Assembly: GCA_937920085.1 (NCBI GenBank)
Contig: CALETE010000012.1
Location: 1 to 64,000 of the forward strand
Reading direction: 5' to 3'
DNA from: an uncultured Alphaproteobacteria bacterium
GTDB lineage: Bacteria > Pseudomonadota > Alphaproteobacteria > Caulobacterales > Caulobacteraceae
Length of the DNA: 64,000 nucleotides
The notes under the pieces are model-generated. The model searched no databases. It had not been told where the DNA came from and worked only from the letters and a program-made list of their open reading frames with translations. Shown here one piece after another: positions 8,437 through 16,817 of the stretch (positions are counted from its first letter, which is position 1; the number at the start of each line of letters is the position of its first letter). A program made the translations under genes and the position numbers.

Positions 8437-8892
8437 TCATCGGGTTGGATCGAGATCTTCTGCCGCTACAATACGCCACTGTCCGTTGATCTTGATCCAG
8501 GTGTCCGTAAAGACCCGTTCGTAACGTTTATTCTCCGGCGCGGGGCCGATTTCGTGCTCGTCCGCCTGTGCAACAGCAGTGTTTCCATAGACTCGAACGA
8601 CGATGTTTGTGACGTTATCCGAGGTTAGTTGCGGACCCTCGCGCACATCACGCAGAGCTGACGCCTTGTCATACCTGTTCCCCTTCGTATCGATTCCGAT
8701 GAAATCGTCTGCCAGTAGACGTTCGACCGCGGGCGCGTCGCCCGTCACAAAGGCCTGACCCCAGGCGCGCTCGCCAGCTATGATCGCCTGGGTGTCTCGT
8801 TCCAGGTCGCCCTTGGTCGCTGCGGCTAACGCCGGTGCCGCCAGGACGAGGGTCAGCCAAAAGGCCGCAAAGCTTCGTGCATCAATGCGCAT
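8437..8892 (-). CDS. Exported DUF4440 / NTF2-like protein
   Basis: From the ATG at 8892 (GGAG about 10 bases upstream) the product has 151 residues. It starts with a clear signal peptide ending near ALA-AA (about residue 25), followed by a single NTF2-like fold domain: GERAWGQAFVTGD, ERLLADDFIGID and the final FTDTWIKINGQWRIVAAED are typical of DUF4440. Members are small periplasmic or secreted proteins of mostly unknown role, with a cone-shaped pocket that may bind a small ligand. A longer in-frame start at 8940 would hide the signal peptide and is less likely. Confidence 0.7.
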   Translation of the reverse strand: MRIDARSFAAFWLTLVLAAPALAAATKGDLERDTQAIIAGERAWGQAFVTGDAPAVERLLADDFIGIDTKGNRYDKASALRDVREGPQLTSDNVTNIVVRVYGNTAVAQADEHEIGPAPENKRYERVFTDTWIKINGQWRIVAAEDLDPTR

Positions 8893-9176
8893 TCTCTTTT
8901 CTCCGTATCTAAGGATGCGATAGGCGGCAAAGGCCCACAACCCACCTTTTTCAAAAGGCCAGAACAGAGTGAAGCCTCCAACATTCCCGTGCCTGTAGCT
9001 AAGCCAGACCAGGTTTCCGCACAGGACGAGAAGCCTTCTTCAGCCTCAGCGCATGTTGGCGGGAAGGGTGGACCCGGCACAGACTTTCGCCATTTGGCGA
9101 TTGCCATGCGGGGCGCGGCCCGTCACCAGTGGGGTGCCCCCTTTGGGTGAGACTGTACTGCGAGGAAGCTGACCCA
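8893..9176. other. Non-coding spacer
   Basis: This 284-bp stretch between divergent genes should hold both promoters. I see no RNA gene, strong hairpin or convincing short reading frame in it. GAGGAAG at about 9162 is the ribosome site of the next gene. Confidence 0.5.
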
Positions 9177-10016
9177 ATGAAACCCCTAGCTGGTAAGACC
9201 GTCGTCATTACGGGTGCCACGTCGGGCATTGGCGAGGCTGCGGCAGAAGGGCTGGCCGCCAAGGGCGCGCGGATCGTGTTTGTGGCGCGAAGCCCTGAGC
9301 GGGGCGCTGGCTTGATGGCGAAGCTCAAGGCGATCAACCCCCAGGCTGATCACGACTGGGTGCAAGCTGATCTTTCCACCCTCGCGTCAATGAAGCAGGC
9401 CGGGGCCGCTCTGGCCCTCAAGGCTCCCACCATCGATGTACTGGTCAACAATGCCGGGGCTGTCTTCGATCGTCGGGAGGAGACGCAGGATGGGCTGGAA
9501 ATGACCTTTGCGGTCAACCATATGGCCTATTTCGTGGTGACGGAGATCCTGCGCCCCCATCTGGCACCCGACGCCCGGATCGTTAGCACCAGTTCCGGGG
9601 CCCATAACTTTGGTCCGCTGAATTTCGATGATTTGCAGTGCGCCAACGGGTTTTCCGCAGCGCGGGCCTATGGTGCCTCCAAGCTTTGCAACATTCTCTG
9701 GACGCGGGCCCTGGCAAGGCGGCTGGCGGGCACGGGCGTCACCGCCAACTGCTTCCACCCGGGCGGTGTCTCAACGGGCTTTGGCTCCAACATGAAGGGG
9801 CCGTGGCGTTTTGCGTTCATCCTGATCAAGCCCTTCATGCTCAGCCCAGCGCAAGGGGCTGACACCCTGGTGCATTTGGCCAGCTCGCCAGCCGTAGAGG
9901 GGCAGACCGGCGGCTATTGGGTGAAGCGGAAACTGACCACACCCTCAGCGGACGCCCAGAACGACGCCAACGCCGAGCGCCTTTGGACGCTGAGCGCCGG
10001 TCTTGCGGGGATGTAG
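9177..10016 (+). CDS. Short-chain dehydrogenase/reductase (retinol-dehydrogenase-like)
   Basis: A 279-residue classical SDR. The cofactor loop TGATSGIG is at 12-19, NNAG at 91-94 and the catalytic YGASK at 165-169, with an upstream serine in STSSGA. The ATG at 9177 is preferred because GAGGAAG lies 8 bases upstream and the Rossmann fold begins at once; an in-frame start at 9129 adds 16 unrelated residues. Similarity in style to the retinol dehydrogenase/WW-oxidoreductase subgroup suggests an NADP-dependent reductase, but the substrate cannot be read from sequence. It is monocistronic and followed by a strong terminator. Confidence 0.8.
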   Translation: MKPLAGKTVVITGATSGIGEAAAEGLAAKGARIVFVARSPERGAGLMAKLKAINPQADHDWVQADLSTLASMKQAGAALALKAPTIDVLVNNAGAVFDRREETQDGLEMTFAVNHMAYFVVTEILRPHLAPDARIVSTSSGAHNFGPLNFDDLQCANGFSAARAYGASKLCNILWTRALARRLAGTGVTANCFHPGGVSTGFGSNMKGPWRFAFILIKPFMLSPAQGADTLVHLASSPAVEGQTGGYWVKRKLTTPSADAQNDANAERLWTLSAGLAGM

Positions 10017-10040
10017 GGCTGAAGGTTCGGCGCGGAGGTT

Positions 10041-10065
10041 AAGGCCCTTGTGAGGGCCTTTTCTC
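10041..10065. terminator. Bidirectional intrinsic terminator
   Basis: AAGGCCCT (10041-10048) and AGGGCCTT (10053-10060) pair perfectly around TGTG and are followed by TTCTC. The hairpin sits between the converging SDR gene and the FKBP gene and can serve both. Confidence 0.8.
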
Positions 10066-10075
10066 GCCCCGCGGC

Positions 10076-10801
10076 CTACTTGCCGACGATGTCCAGCAGC
10101 TCGACCTCGAAAATCAGGGTCTCATTGGGGCCGATGTCTGGGGGGCTGCCGCGGTCGCCATAGGCGAGGTTGCCGGGGATGACGAAGCGGTACTTCGCGC
10201 CCTTGCTCATCAGGGCCAGACCTTCAGTCCAACCGGCTATGACCCGGTTCAAGGGGAAGCTGGCCGGCTCATTGCGGGCATAGCTGGAGTCGAACTCCTT
10301 GCCGTTGATCAGCGTGCCGCGATAGTGGACCTGGACCGTGTCGGTCGCCGATGGCTTGGGGCCCTCTGCATTGCGCAGGACTTCGTATTGCAGGCCGCTG
10401 GCCGTGGTGGTGACGCCTGGATGTTTGCCGTTTTCCACCAGATATTGGAGGCTGACCTTGGCCGCCTCGTCCCGCTTGTGGAGCTCGACCACCTGAAGGG
10501 CGGCCTGAAACTGTTCCATGGCGGCGATCAGTTCGGCCTCAGGAATCTTGCTGGCCTTGCCCGCCAGGACGTCGGCAATGCCCTCTGACAGCTTATCTAC
10601 CTGAGGGCTTAGGCCCTGACTGCGCAGGCTGTCGCCGATATTGCGGCCGATGAAATAGCTGACCTTGTCCATGGGAACAGAGGCCATGGGATCGGCGGGC
10701 TGGGACGTGGTGGTCGATGTGGTCATGGGCTTGGCCTGTGCAAGGGCGTTGGAAGATGACGCCGACAGGATCGCGACGACAGCGAGAAGATATCTGAGCA
10801 T
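10076..10801 (-). CDS. FKBP-type peptidyl-prolyl cis-trans isomerase, periplasmic
   Basis: About 241 residues with a signal peptide (LLAVVAILSASSSNALAQA). An FKBP_N dimerisation-type domain follows (MDKVSYFIGRNIGDSLRSQG onward, about 40-120), and a C-terminal FKBP catalytic domain covers about 135-240, with VQVHYRGTLINGKEFDSS and GAKYRFVIPGNLAYGDRG. This is the FkpA/Mip-like arrangement, so it probably folds exported proteins. An in-frame GTG at 10819 is an alternative start; the ribosome site does not decide between them, and both leave a signal peptide. Confidence 0.85.
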   Translation of the reverse strand: MLRYLLAVVAILSASSSNALAQAKPMTTSTTTSQPADPMASVPMDKVSYFIGRNIGDSLRSQGLSPQVDKLSEGIADVLAGKASKIPEAELIAAMEQFQAALQVVELHKRDEAAKVSLQYLVENGKHPGVTTTASGLQYEVLRNAEGPKPSATDTVQVHYRGTLINGKEFDSSYARNEPASFPLNRVIAGWTEGLALMSKGAKYRFVIPGNLAYGDRGSPPDIGPNETLIFEVELLDIVGK

Positions 10802-10865
10802 GGGCCCGTGTAATGGCACCTACCCCCAGTCGTCAAAGCCAATCGAGGACTTGCTGGGCCTCTCT

Positions 10866-11546
10866 TTAGCCGTGTCGGCGTTCGAGCTGTGCCAACGACC
10901 TGGGCGGGGAGGGCAGGGGGACCTGGCGGATATGGCTTAGTAGGTCCAGGCCGAGATAGCCGTAGGCCGCCCGGCGGATGCGGTCCTCAAGGCCGACAAT
11001 ATCGGTGTCGCCGAAAAGGCCCCCCGCATCAACCATGCCCCGGGTGAGGGCGACAATGTCCCGCGCGGCGGTTGTCGGGTCGGCGACGCCCCTATCTGCA
11101 AGACCGATGGCGACCATGGCGACGATGTTTTGCTTGATGGTTTCTGTCTGAGGGTCGGTGGCTGAGACGGCCTCGACATATTCAAGAATGCGGGCCAGTC
11201 GCGGGCGATCCAGTTGATTGGCAATGGCGATGCGAATGAAGCGATCGAGGACGGTGGGAAGATCTAGCCCCTGGATTTGCGCCTGTTGCCGCTCTAGGGC
11301 GCTGACCAAATCGGCCCGCTTGCGACGCACCAATTCCCGAATGACCGCCCCCTTGTCCGGGAAGTATTGATAGACACTGCCAACGCTGACGCCAGCCCGC
11401 GAGGCAATGGCGTTCATGTTGAACATGGGCAGGCCGTCAGTCTCCAGAATGCGAGCCGCAGCTTCAAGAATGGTGTCCACCATCACCACAGAACGCGCCT
11501 GTCGTGGGCGTTTGCGAAGGTTTAGCTCGGGTTTTGGCGACGTCAT
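10866..11546 (-). CDS. TetR/AcrR-family transcriptional regulator
   Basis: From the ATG at 11546 the product has 226 residues. The N-terminal helix-turn-helix runs through TILEAAARILETDGLPMFNM and ASRAGVSVGSVYQYFPDKGA (about 22-70), the TetR signature. The C-terminal ligand domain is not diagnostic. The gene diverges from an SDR gene across a 237-bp AT-rich region with repeated CGATAAT motifs, so it probably represses itself and that dehydrogenase in response to a small hydrophobic ligand. A longer frame to 11630 exists, but its first 28 residues do not fit the family. Confidence 0.8.
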   Translation of the reverse strand: MTSPKPELNLRKRPRQARSVVMVDTILEAAARILETDGLPMFNMNAIASRAGVSVGSVYQYFPDKGAVIRELVRRKRADLVSALERQQAQIQGLDLPTVLDRFIRIAIANQLDRPRLARILEYVEAVSATDPQTETIKQNIVAMVAIGLADRGVADPTTAARDIVALTRGMVDAGGLFGDTDIVGLEDRIRRAAYGYLGLDLLSHIRQVPLPSPPRSLAQLERRHG

Positions 11547-11783
11547 CGAATGCGAGTCCACAGCAGGGCCACTCCGTGAGTAATATACTGCCTTAGACTC
11601 CTTAAAGAAAACATTCGATCGTGAATGCAAATTATCGATAATAAGAACATGTAATCACACCCATATTTCCGCGATGATTCATGTAAAAAATCATTTTCGA
11701 TAGACGATAATTTGTCAGTATATTTTTATATATTACCGGAATGACAGAAAATCGATAATCGTAAAGATGAGGCTGTAGCTAAG
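11547..11783. promoter_or_regulatory. Divergent promoter region with candidate TetR operators
   Basis: This region is markedly AT-rich compared with its neighbours. It contains a perfect 12-bp palindrome ATTATCGATAAT (11631-11642), further CGATAAT copies at 11705-11711 and 11753-11759, and an imperfect inverted repeat CATTCGATCGTGAATG (11612-11627). Repeated motifs on both sides of the divergent promoters are what a TetR autoregulator would bind. Operator function is inferred. Confidence 0.5.
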
Positions 11784-12533
11784 ATGGATTTGAATGGCCG
11801 GATGGCCCTGGTTACAGGCGGTGGTGCCGGTATCGGTCGGGAGATCACCCTTCAGCTTCTTGAGAAGGGAGCCCGGGTGATGATGGTGGGTCGGGACGCA
11901 TCGCGCATGGCGACGCTCTCCACCTCTTTTGCTGGTAAGCTCTCTTTTATCCAAGCCGACCTGTCGGTGTTTTCGGAACAGCAAAGGGTGGTCCATGAGG
12001 TTACCGAGCTCTGTCCTGATCTGTCCATTCTGATCAACAATGCTGGGGTTCAGATCAATTTGCCAGAAATCGGTTTGGGCGATGCAGGCCACGCCGAGCA
12101 TCTCCAAGCGGAAATCTCGCTGAACCTCTTGGCACCGGTGACCCTGGGCTTTGGACTCATGCCCCTTCTGGCTAAACAGTCGTCGGCCGCCATTGTGAAT
12201 ATTTCTTCGGGCTTGGCCCTTGCGCCCATGCGTGCCGCCCCAGTCTATTCCGCCACCAAGGCCGGGCTCAGCATGTTCAGCCGCGGACTTCGCTATCGCT
12301 GCGAGGACGCTGCCCCCTCGATCCGGGTGGTGGACGTCATTGTTCCCACGGTGGATACGGACATGAGCCGGGACAGAACGATCGCAAAGATCGCCCCGAC
12401 CGAGGCGGCCAAGGCGGTGGTTCAGGGACTTATCAAGGACCAGGACGAGGTCTGGGTCGCCCGGGCGAAACTCCTGCGGATCCTCTATCGGCTCAATCCG
12501 CGTTCGGTTTATCGGATGCTCAGAAACGGTTAG
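11784..12533 (+). CDS. Short-chain dehydrogenase/reductase
   Basis: A 249-residue SDR with cofactor loop TGGGAGIG (11-18), NNAG (85-88), the catalytic serine in NISSGLA and YSATK (155-159). All catalytic residues are present. The C-terminal third (VDVIVPTVDTDMSRDR) resembles the DltE-like subgroup. It is divergently transcribed from a TetR regulator, which suggests induction by a substrate or related metabolite. The substrate is unknown. It ends 67 bp before the convergent DUF4230-like gene. Confidence 0.8.
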   Translation: MDLNGRMALVTGGGAGIGREITLQLLEKGARVMMVGRDASRMATLSTSFAGKLSFIQADLSVFSEQQRVVHEVTELCPDLSILINNAGVQINLPEIGLGDAGHAEHLQAEISLNLLAPVTLGFGLMPLLAKQSSAAIVNISSGLALAPMRAAPVYSATKAGLSMFSRGLRYRCEDAAPSIRVVDVIVPTVDTDMSRDRTIAKIAPTEAAKAVVQGLIKDQDEVWVARAKLLRILYRLNPRSVYRMLRNG

Positions 12534-12600
12534 GTGGGCACAGTCGCCCCATCGCGCCTTTAGCGATGATTTGGAAATCTAGACGGCAGGCTTGAGACCC

Positions 12601-13230
12601 TTAGGTGAGGGGTTCATTGATCGCAAAGACCATCACCCGCGTGGTGCGGCCGCTGGCGCGAAAGGCATCTTCGTAAAGCTTGCTGACCTCATATTTGGCA
12701 GACGTCAGGGCAGCGCTCATGAGTTCTGGGCGGGCAGCCTCTTGCGTGGCGTCTCGTTCCAAAGCAGCTGCGGCTACCCGTTCCAATTCATTGCCGCTGG
12801 TGCCTTCTGAAGCCAGCAGGGCAAGGGCTGCGATGCGCTCACGCGGGCCGTAGACACTGGTGCGCACGGTAATGTTGGGGAGTTTGACCTTAAGTACATC
12901 GGAGCTGGCTTCGTATTTGAAGTTTGATGGCCCTAGGGTTCTCATATCCACCGAATAGGTGAAACGCCCGCGCGAGACATAGTAAAGCTTTGATTGTTGT
13001 AGGAATTCGTCCTTTTGGGCACCTGAGAAGACCCGACCGTCTGCGGTCATAACGATCAGTTCACGGGCAGGCGTCGCCCGAAATATCTGCGCATGAATAT
13101 CCATCGCAACCGGCTTAGCGACGGGGGGCGCGATGGCCTTTGACACGATCAGGGTCCCGGCTACGCCCACCACGAGGCTTGCAGCCACGGCAAGGGCGAT
13201 CACTGCTGGGGTCTGCTTTTGCATCGCCAT
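12601..13230 (-). CDS. Membrane-anchored DUF4230-like protein
   Basis: A 209-residue protein with one N-terminal membrane anchor (about 8-32) and an extracytoplasmic domain. The stretch GRFTYSVDMRTLGPSNFKYE and the following VLKVKLPNITV look like DUF4230, a family of unknown function. GGAGGA precedes two closely spaced start codons (13230 or 13224). It follows the TonB-dependent receptor by 29 bp on the same strand and is probably cotranscribed with it, but no functional link can be shown. The family call is tentative. Confidence 0.5.
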   Translation of the reverse strand: MAMQKQTPAVIALAVAASLVVGVAGTLIVSKAIAPPVAKPVAMDIHAQIFRATPARELIVMTADGRVFSGAQKDEFLQQSKLYYVSRGRFTYSVDMRTLGPSNFKYEASSDVLKVKLPNITVRTSVYGPRERIAALALLASEGTSGNELERVAAAALERDATQEAARPELMSAALTSAKYEVSKLYEDAFRASGRTTRVMVFAINEPLT

Positions 13231-13259
13231 CTGTCCTCCGCGCCCCTACGGGTTAGCCT

Positions 13260-15404
13260 CTAAAAACGCCCCGATACCTGGAAGCCGAAAATGCGGGAGC
13301 CTTCGGAAGCGCCGTCGGACTGGCGGATTTCCAGCCTTGAAATTGTTCCAGAGGCGCGGCTGCCAGCATAGAAGCTGCGGGTCCGGGTTTCCTTCGAGGT
13401 CAGTATATTGCTGGCCAGCAGGCGGATGGTCACGGGCTTCAACGCTGTTGTTTCGAAGAAGAGATCTAGTCGTGGCTCTCGCCGAATATATTTGAACTCT
13501 TCGGCCAGGCGGAATTCCCGCCGGGCAGCCCACTGGGTCAGGGTGACACCCCATGAGGATTGTAGGCTAGGCAGGTTCTGACGGAAATTGACCACATAGG
13601 CCCAATCCTTGTTCCCGCCGTTCAGTGAGGGTGACCCTGCTACGGTGCCCTGGCGTTCAAGGGGAATAGAGAATGAGCGTTTCTCGCCAGTGACGGGGTC
13701 CGTGACCCGGGTCTGCTGATAGATACCGTTCAGGCGTAGTTCGGCATTTGGGATCCAGACGGCGTCCAGGGGCATGGACGCGCGAACCTCTGCGCCGATC
13801 CGGGTTCCGGCCCCGATATTGCCAAAGGCGTCGACGCCGTTCAGCACCACCAGGTCGTGGACATCCTCGATCTTGTCATAAAAGGCTGCGGCGGCGACAG
13901 CGGCGTGGGCCCCGAGGCGGGACTCCCAGTCTGCGCGAAATTTCCAGGCTTTTTCGGGTTTTAGGTTCGGATTACCGATGATGGTCGAGGTGTTGACGAA
14001 GTCCACGGCACTGCTGAACTCGGCGAAATCCAGCTGAGATACGTCACGGATCAGGCTGGCGTGCAGGGCCGATTTCGGGCCCAGTTCATAGGTCGCGATC
14101 AAGCGGGGCTTAATGTACCGGAAATTTCGTTCCTGCTGCTGATCGCCCGTCTGGGTGATGCGAGATGTCTCCATATTGAGGTCGGTTTCGACGGTTAGGC
14201 GTGGGCTCACCGTCCAGATGTCCGAGGCAAAGATCTCGGCTCGCACCTCTTCTACCCGGGCGTCGGCGACGGGCAGGATTACCGGGGTCGCTGGCTTTCC
14301 TGGCAGCTGATTGGTGATCCGCAGGCCTGTATCGCGGAAATTAAAGGCCCCTTCAGCGCCAAATTCCAGGGTGTGGGCCTTGGTCGCCGTCCACTTCAGG
14401 CGACCCCGGACGATACGTTCGCCATTGTTGGTTGTCCGGTCCTGAAAGCGGGTCAGCGACGTGGCTGGTGCCGTAAAGATATTGTAGGTGTCGCGCTGCT
14501 CCACATCACCATTTGAAACCAGTACGATCAGCTTGGCCGCAAGATTGGCGCTGATGCGGTGATCCCAGTCGCCGCCGACTTCCACGGTATAGTTAGAGGG
14601 ATAGTCCGTGTATCCAAGAATAGAAGACGATAGGGCCCCGGTTTGCAGGGCCTCCAGTTGGAAGGATTTTGTTGTCCACCAGTTCGGTACGTACTGGACA
14701 TTGAAGTTCACCGTATCCAGCGGCGTCGCCTGCCAGCGCAGATGTGCTGAACCCTGAAGGCCAACATTGGTCGGGCGCCCGACGAAAATTCTTGATCCGG
14801 TGACCTTGCCGGCCCCTGTCAACATCACGTCGCGATTTTCGGCTCTGCCGAGAATGTTAGGCGACTGGAGGTCCAGGTCGAGCTCGGCCTTTGGGCCAAG
14901 GGGAATGGAGCTTGAAGCCTGGGTTACATAGCCAATACGGTCCGAAAACTGAATATGGCGCAGACCCAAGGTGTAGCTGGTCGAGGCGCTTTTCTTGGTC
15001 ACACGGGTGATGACATTGACGAATTGCGACTGGCCCCTGACATCAGCCTGAGCGCTGGTACCAGCGATAACCTCGATCCGGGCGACTTCCCCTGCAGGTA
15101 TGCGTTTTAGAAGGTCTGAAGGCGTGGCCTTTGAGCTGGGGCGCTCACCATTGATCAGCAGATTTCCGGCCGAGCCGCCAAAACCGCGCCGATCGTCGCC
15201 GTCCTTGAGTTCGAAGCCAGGGAGGCGGGCGACCATGTCAGCGGCGGTAACGGGGTTATAGCCAGCGAAATAAGCAGGGGCGAAGGTTGCGGTATCGCTA
15301 GCCGTGGTGGCTGGAGCAACCGGTAGGGGAGCGAGGGCCGCAGAGTGCGCACTTGGGCTGACAAGGATTGTCGCTGCGATTAGCCAGCTTGATCTGTATT
15401 TCAT
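13260..15404 (-). CDS. TonB-dependent outer-membrane receptor
   Basis: A 714-residue protein with a signal peptide (to about residue 22) and a plug domain at about 45-150. The plug includes VTAADMVARLPGFEL and NLLINGERPSSKATPSDLLK, followed by the RIEVIAGTSAQ segment. A 22-strand-type barrel follows and ends in the aromatic GFQVSGRF. The plug style (LLINGERPSSK) is that of receptors predicted to take up carbohydrates or other organic ligands in Caulobacterales, and there is no sign of a siderophore pathway nearby. No N-terminal signalling domain is present, so it is not a transducer. It diverges from the glycan operon; whether the two are functionally linked is open. Confidence 0.85.
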   Translation of the reverse strand: MKYRSSWLIAATILVSPSAHSAALAPLPVAPATTASDTATFAPAYFAGYNPVTAADMVARLPGFELKDGDDRRGFGGSAGNLLINGERPSSKATPSDLLKRIPAGEVARIEVIAGTSAQADVRGQSQFVNVITRVTKKSASTSYTLGLRHIQFSDRIGYVTQASSSIPLGPKAELDLDLQSPNILGRAENRDVMLTGAGKVTGSRIFVGRPTNVGLQGSAHLRWQATPLDTVNFNVQYVPNWWTTKSFQLEALQTGALSSSILGYTDYPSNYTVEVGGDWDHRISANLAAKLIVLVSNGDVEQRDTYNIFTAPATSLTRFQDRTTNNGERIVRGRLKWTATKAHTLEFGAEGAFNFRDTGLRITNQLPGKPATPVILPVADARVEEVRAEIFASDIWTVSPRLTVETDLNMETSRITQTGDQQQERNFRYIKPRLIATYELGPKSALHASLIRDVSQLDFAEFSSAVDFVNTSTIIGNPNLKPEKAWKFRADWESRLGAHAAVAAAAFYDKIEDVHDLVVLNGVDAFGNIGAGTRIGAEVRASMPLDAVWIPNAELRLNGIYQQTRVTDPVTGEKRSFSIPLERQGTVAGSPSLNGGNKDWAYVVNFRQNLPSLQSSWGVTLTQWAARREFRLAEEFKYIRREPRLDLFFETTALKPVTIRLLASNILTSKETRTRSFYAGSRASGTISRLEIRQSDGASEGSRIFGFQVSGRF

Positions 15405-15545
15405 GATCCTCGCGCCCCCCGACGCATGCCTGTAGCCCCGGGGTCAGCGCTCTGACGGGACGATCTCATAGACCTATCATCATGGAACCCGATTACCTGT
15501 CCAGAGGGCTGCGTTGCCGGGAGGCCAAGAAGCCGTCTCCTGGAG

Positions 15546-16817
15546 ATGATTAGCCCACCGCCCCTCCCTGACCGGAGAAATGGGTCCATCGACCGTGCTG
15601 CGGAATCAGCCGATGAAATACAACTAATCCAATCCGGCAACGGCCCGGGACAACGTGACCTCGTGAAGACAAGCGCCAACACGGAAAAGATAGTCGACGC
15701 GCCATCTCTGATCGAGATATCGCGCCCCTTGTTGCCGAGTGCCGAAAGTCTCTATCCTTACTTACAGAGGATGGATGCTGCCCGTCGATATTCGAATTTT
15801 GGTCCCCTTGTGGCCGAATTCGAACAGCGGCTAGGCGAGCGACTGCCTCGCGGTACAGGCGTCGTGACTGGGGTAAATGCGACACAACTCCTGACCCTCG
15901 CCCTTCAGACCTTAGACTGCTCTGAGGGCACATATTGCATCCTGCCCTCATGGACGTTTGTCGCGACGGCTCATGCGGTCGTCGCTGCGGGACTCATTCC
16001 ATATTTTGTCGACGTGACAGAGGCTGACGGCGAGTTGACGCCCGAGATCGCCTCAGAGGCCGTGGAGAAAATCGGTGGTCCAGTAGGCTGCATCATGCCT
16101 GTCATGCCCTTTGGGGCCTGGATCGATGTCGCCGCGTGGGCAGACTTCCGCGCTAGGACCGGTGTTCCGGTCATTGTGGACGGCGCGGCTGGCTTCGACA
16201 GTTTGCGCTCCGCCGAAGTTCCTGTCGTTGTAAGCCTTCACGCGACTAAGGTCTTGGGGGTCGGGGAGGGCGGTTTTATCGCCTCCACCGAGGCGGGCTT
16301 CCTTGAAGGCGTCCGGCAAAGGTCGAATTTCGGCTTTCGAGGCAACCGGACGGCCGAGGTGACCTCCACAAACGCTAAGATGAGCGAATACAGCGCGGCT
16401 GTTGGCTTAGCCGGCTTAGACAGTTGGTCGGCGTCACGCCTGAAGTGGCTTCTTTCGGCGACGAAACTCCGGGCGGCGCTCGATAAAATTCCGACGGTCA
16501 GATTTCAGCCAGGCTGGGGGCTGACTTGGGTCTCAAGCACCTGTGTTGTTCGCCTGGACCCGAAGATGCGCAACCATGTCGACGACGTCTTCAAAGACCG
16601 GGGCGTGTCCATGCGAAACTGGTGGGGCATTGGGTGCCACGCTGAGGTCGCTTTCAAGGACATGCGCCGAAGCGACCTGCCGAACACCGTTAGCTGGGCT
16701 GAGAGCAGTGTTGGTTTGCCCTATTATCCAGATCTTTCCCACCAAGATGCCGAGGACGTCGCGAGCGCCTTGATGGCGGCCGCGTTTAGAGTTGAAAAGG
16801 GATCAGATGCATCATGA
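15546..16817 (+). CDS. DegT/DnrJ/EryC1/StrS-family PLP aminotransferase
   Basis: A fold-type I PLP enzyme that normally transaminates a nucleotide-linked keto-sugar. Landmarks are NFGPLVAEFEQRLGERL, GVNATQLLTLALQTL, PSWTFVATAHAVVAAG and the PLP lysine in SLHATKVLG, followed by GEGGF. The family homology begins near IEISRPLLPSA, so the 423-residue length may be overstated; a GTG at 15663 is an alternative start, but no clear ribosome site settles it. It is the first gene of a nine-gene same-strand cluster and overlaps the next gene by 4 bp. The sugar substrate is unknown. Confidence 0.8.
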   Translation: MISPPPLPDRRNGSIDRAAESADEIQLIQSGNGPGQRDLVKTSANTEKIVDAPSLIEISRPLLPSAESLYPYLQRMDAARRYSNFGPLVAEFEQRLGERLPRGTGVVTGVNATQLLTLALQTLDCSEGTYCILPSWTFVATAHAVVAAGLIPYFVDVTEADGELTPEIASEAVEKIGGPVGCIMPVMPFGAWIDVAAWADFRARTGVPVIVDGAAGFDSLRSAEVPVVVSLHATKVLGVGEGGFIASTEAGFLEGVRQRSNFGFRGNRTAEVTSTNAKMSEYSAAVGLAGLDSWSASRLKWLLSATKLRAALDKIPTVRFQPGWGLTWVSSTCVVRLDPKMRNHVDDVFKDRGVSMRNWWGIGCHAEVAFKDMRRSDLPNTVSWAESSVGLPYYPDLSHQDAEDVASALMAAAFRVEKGSDAS

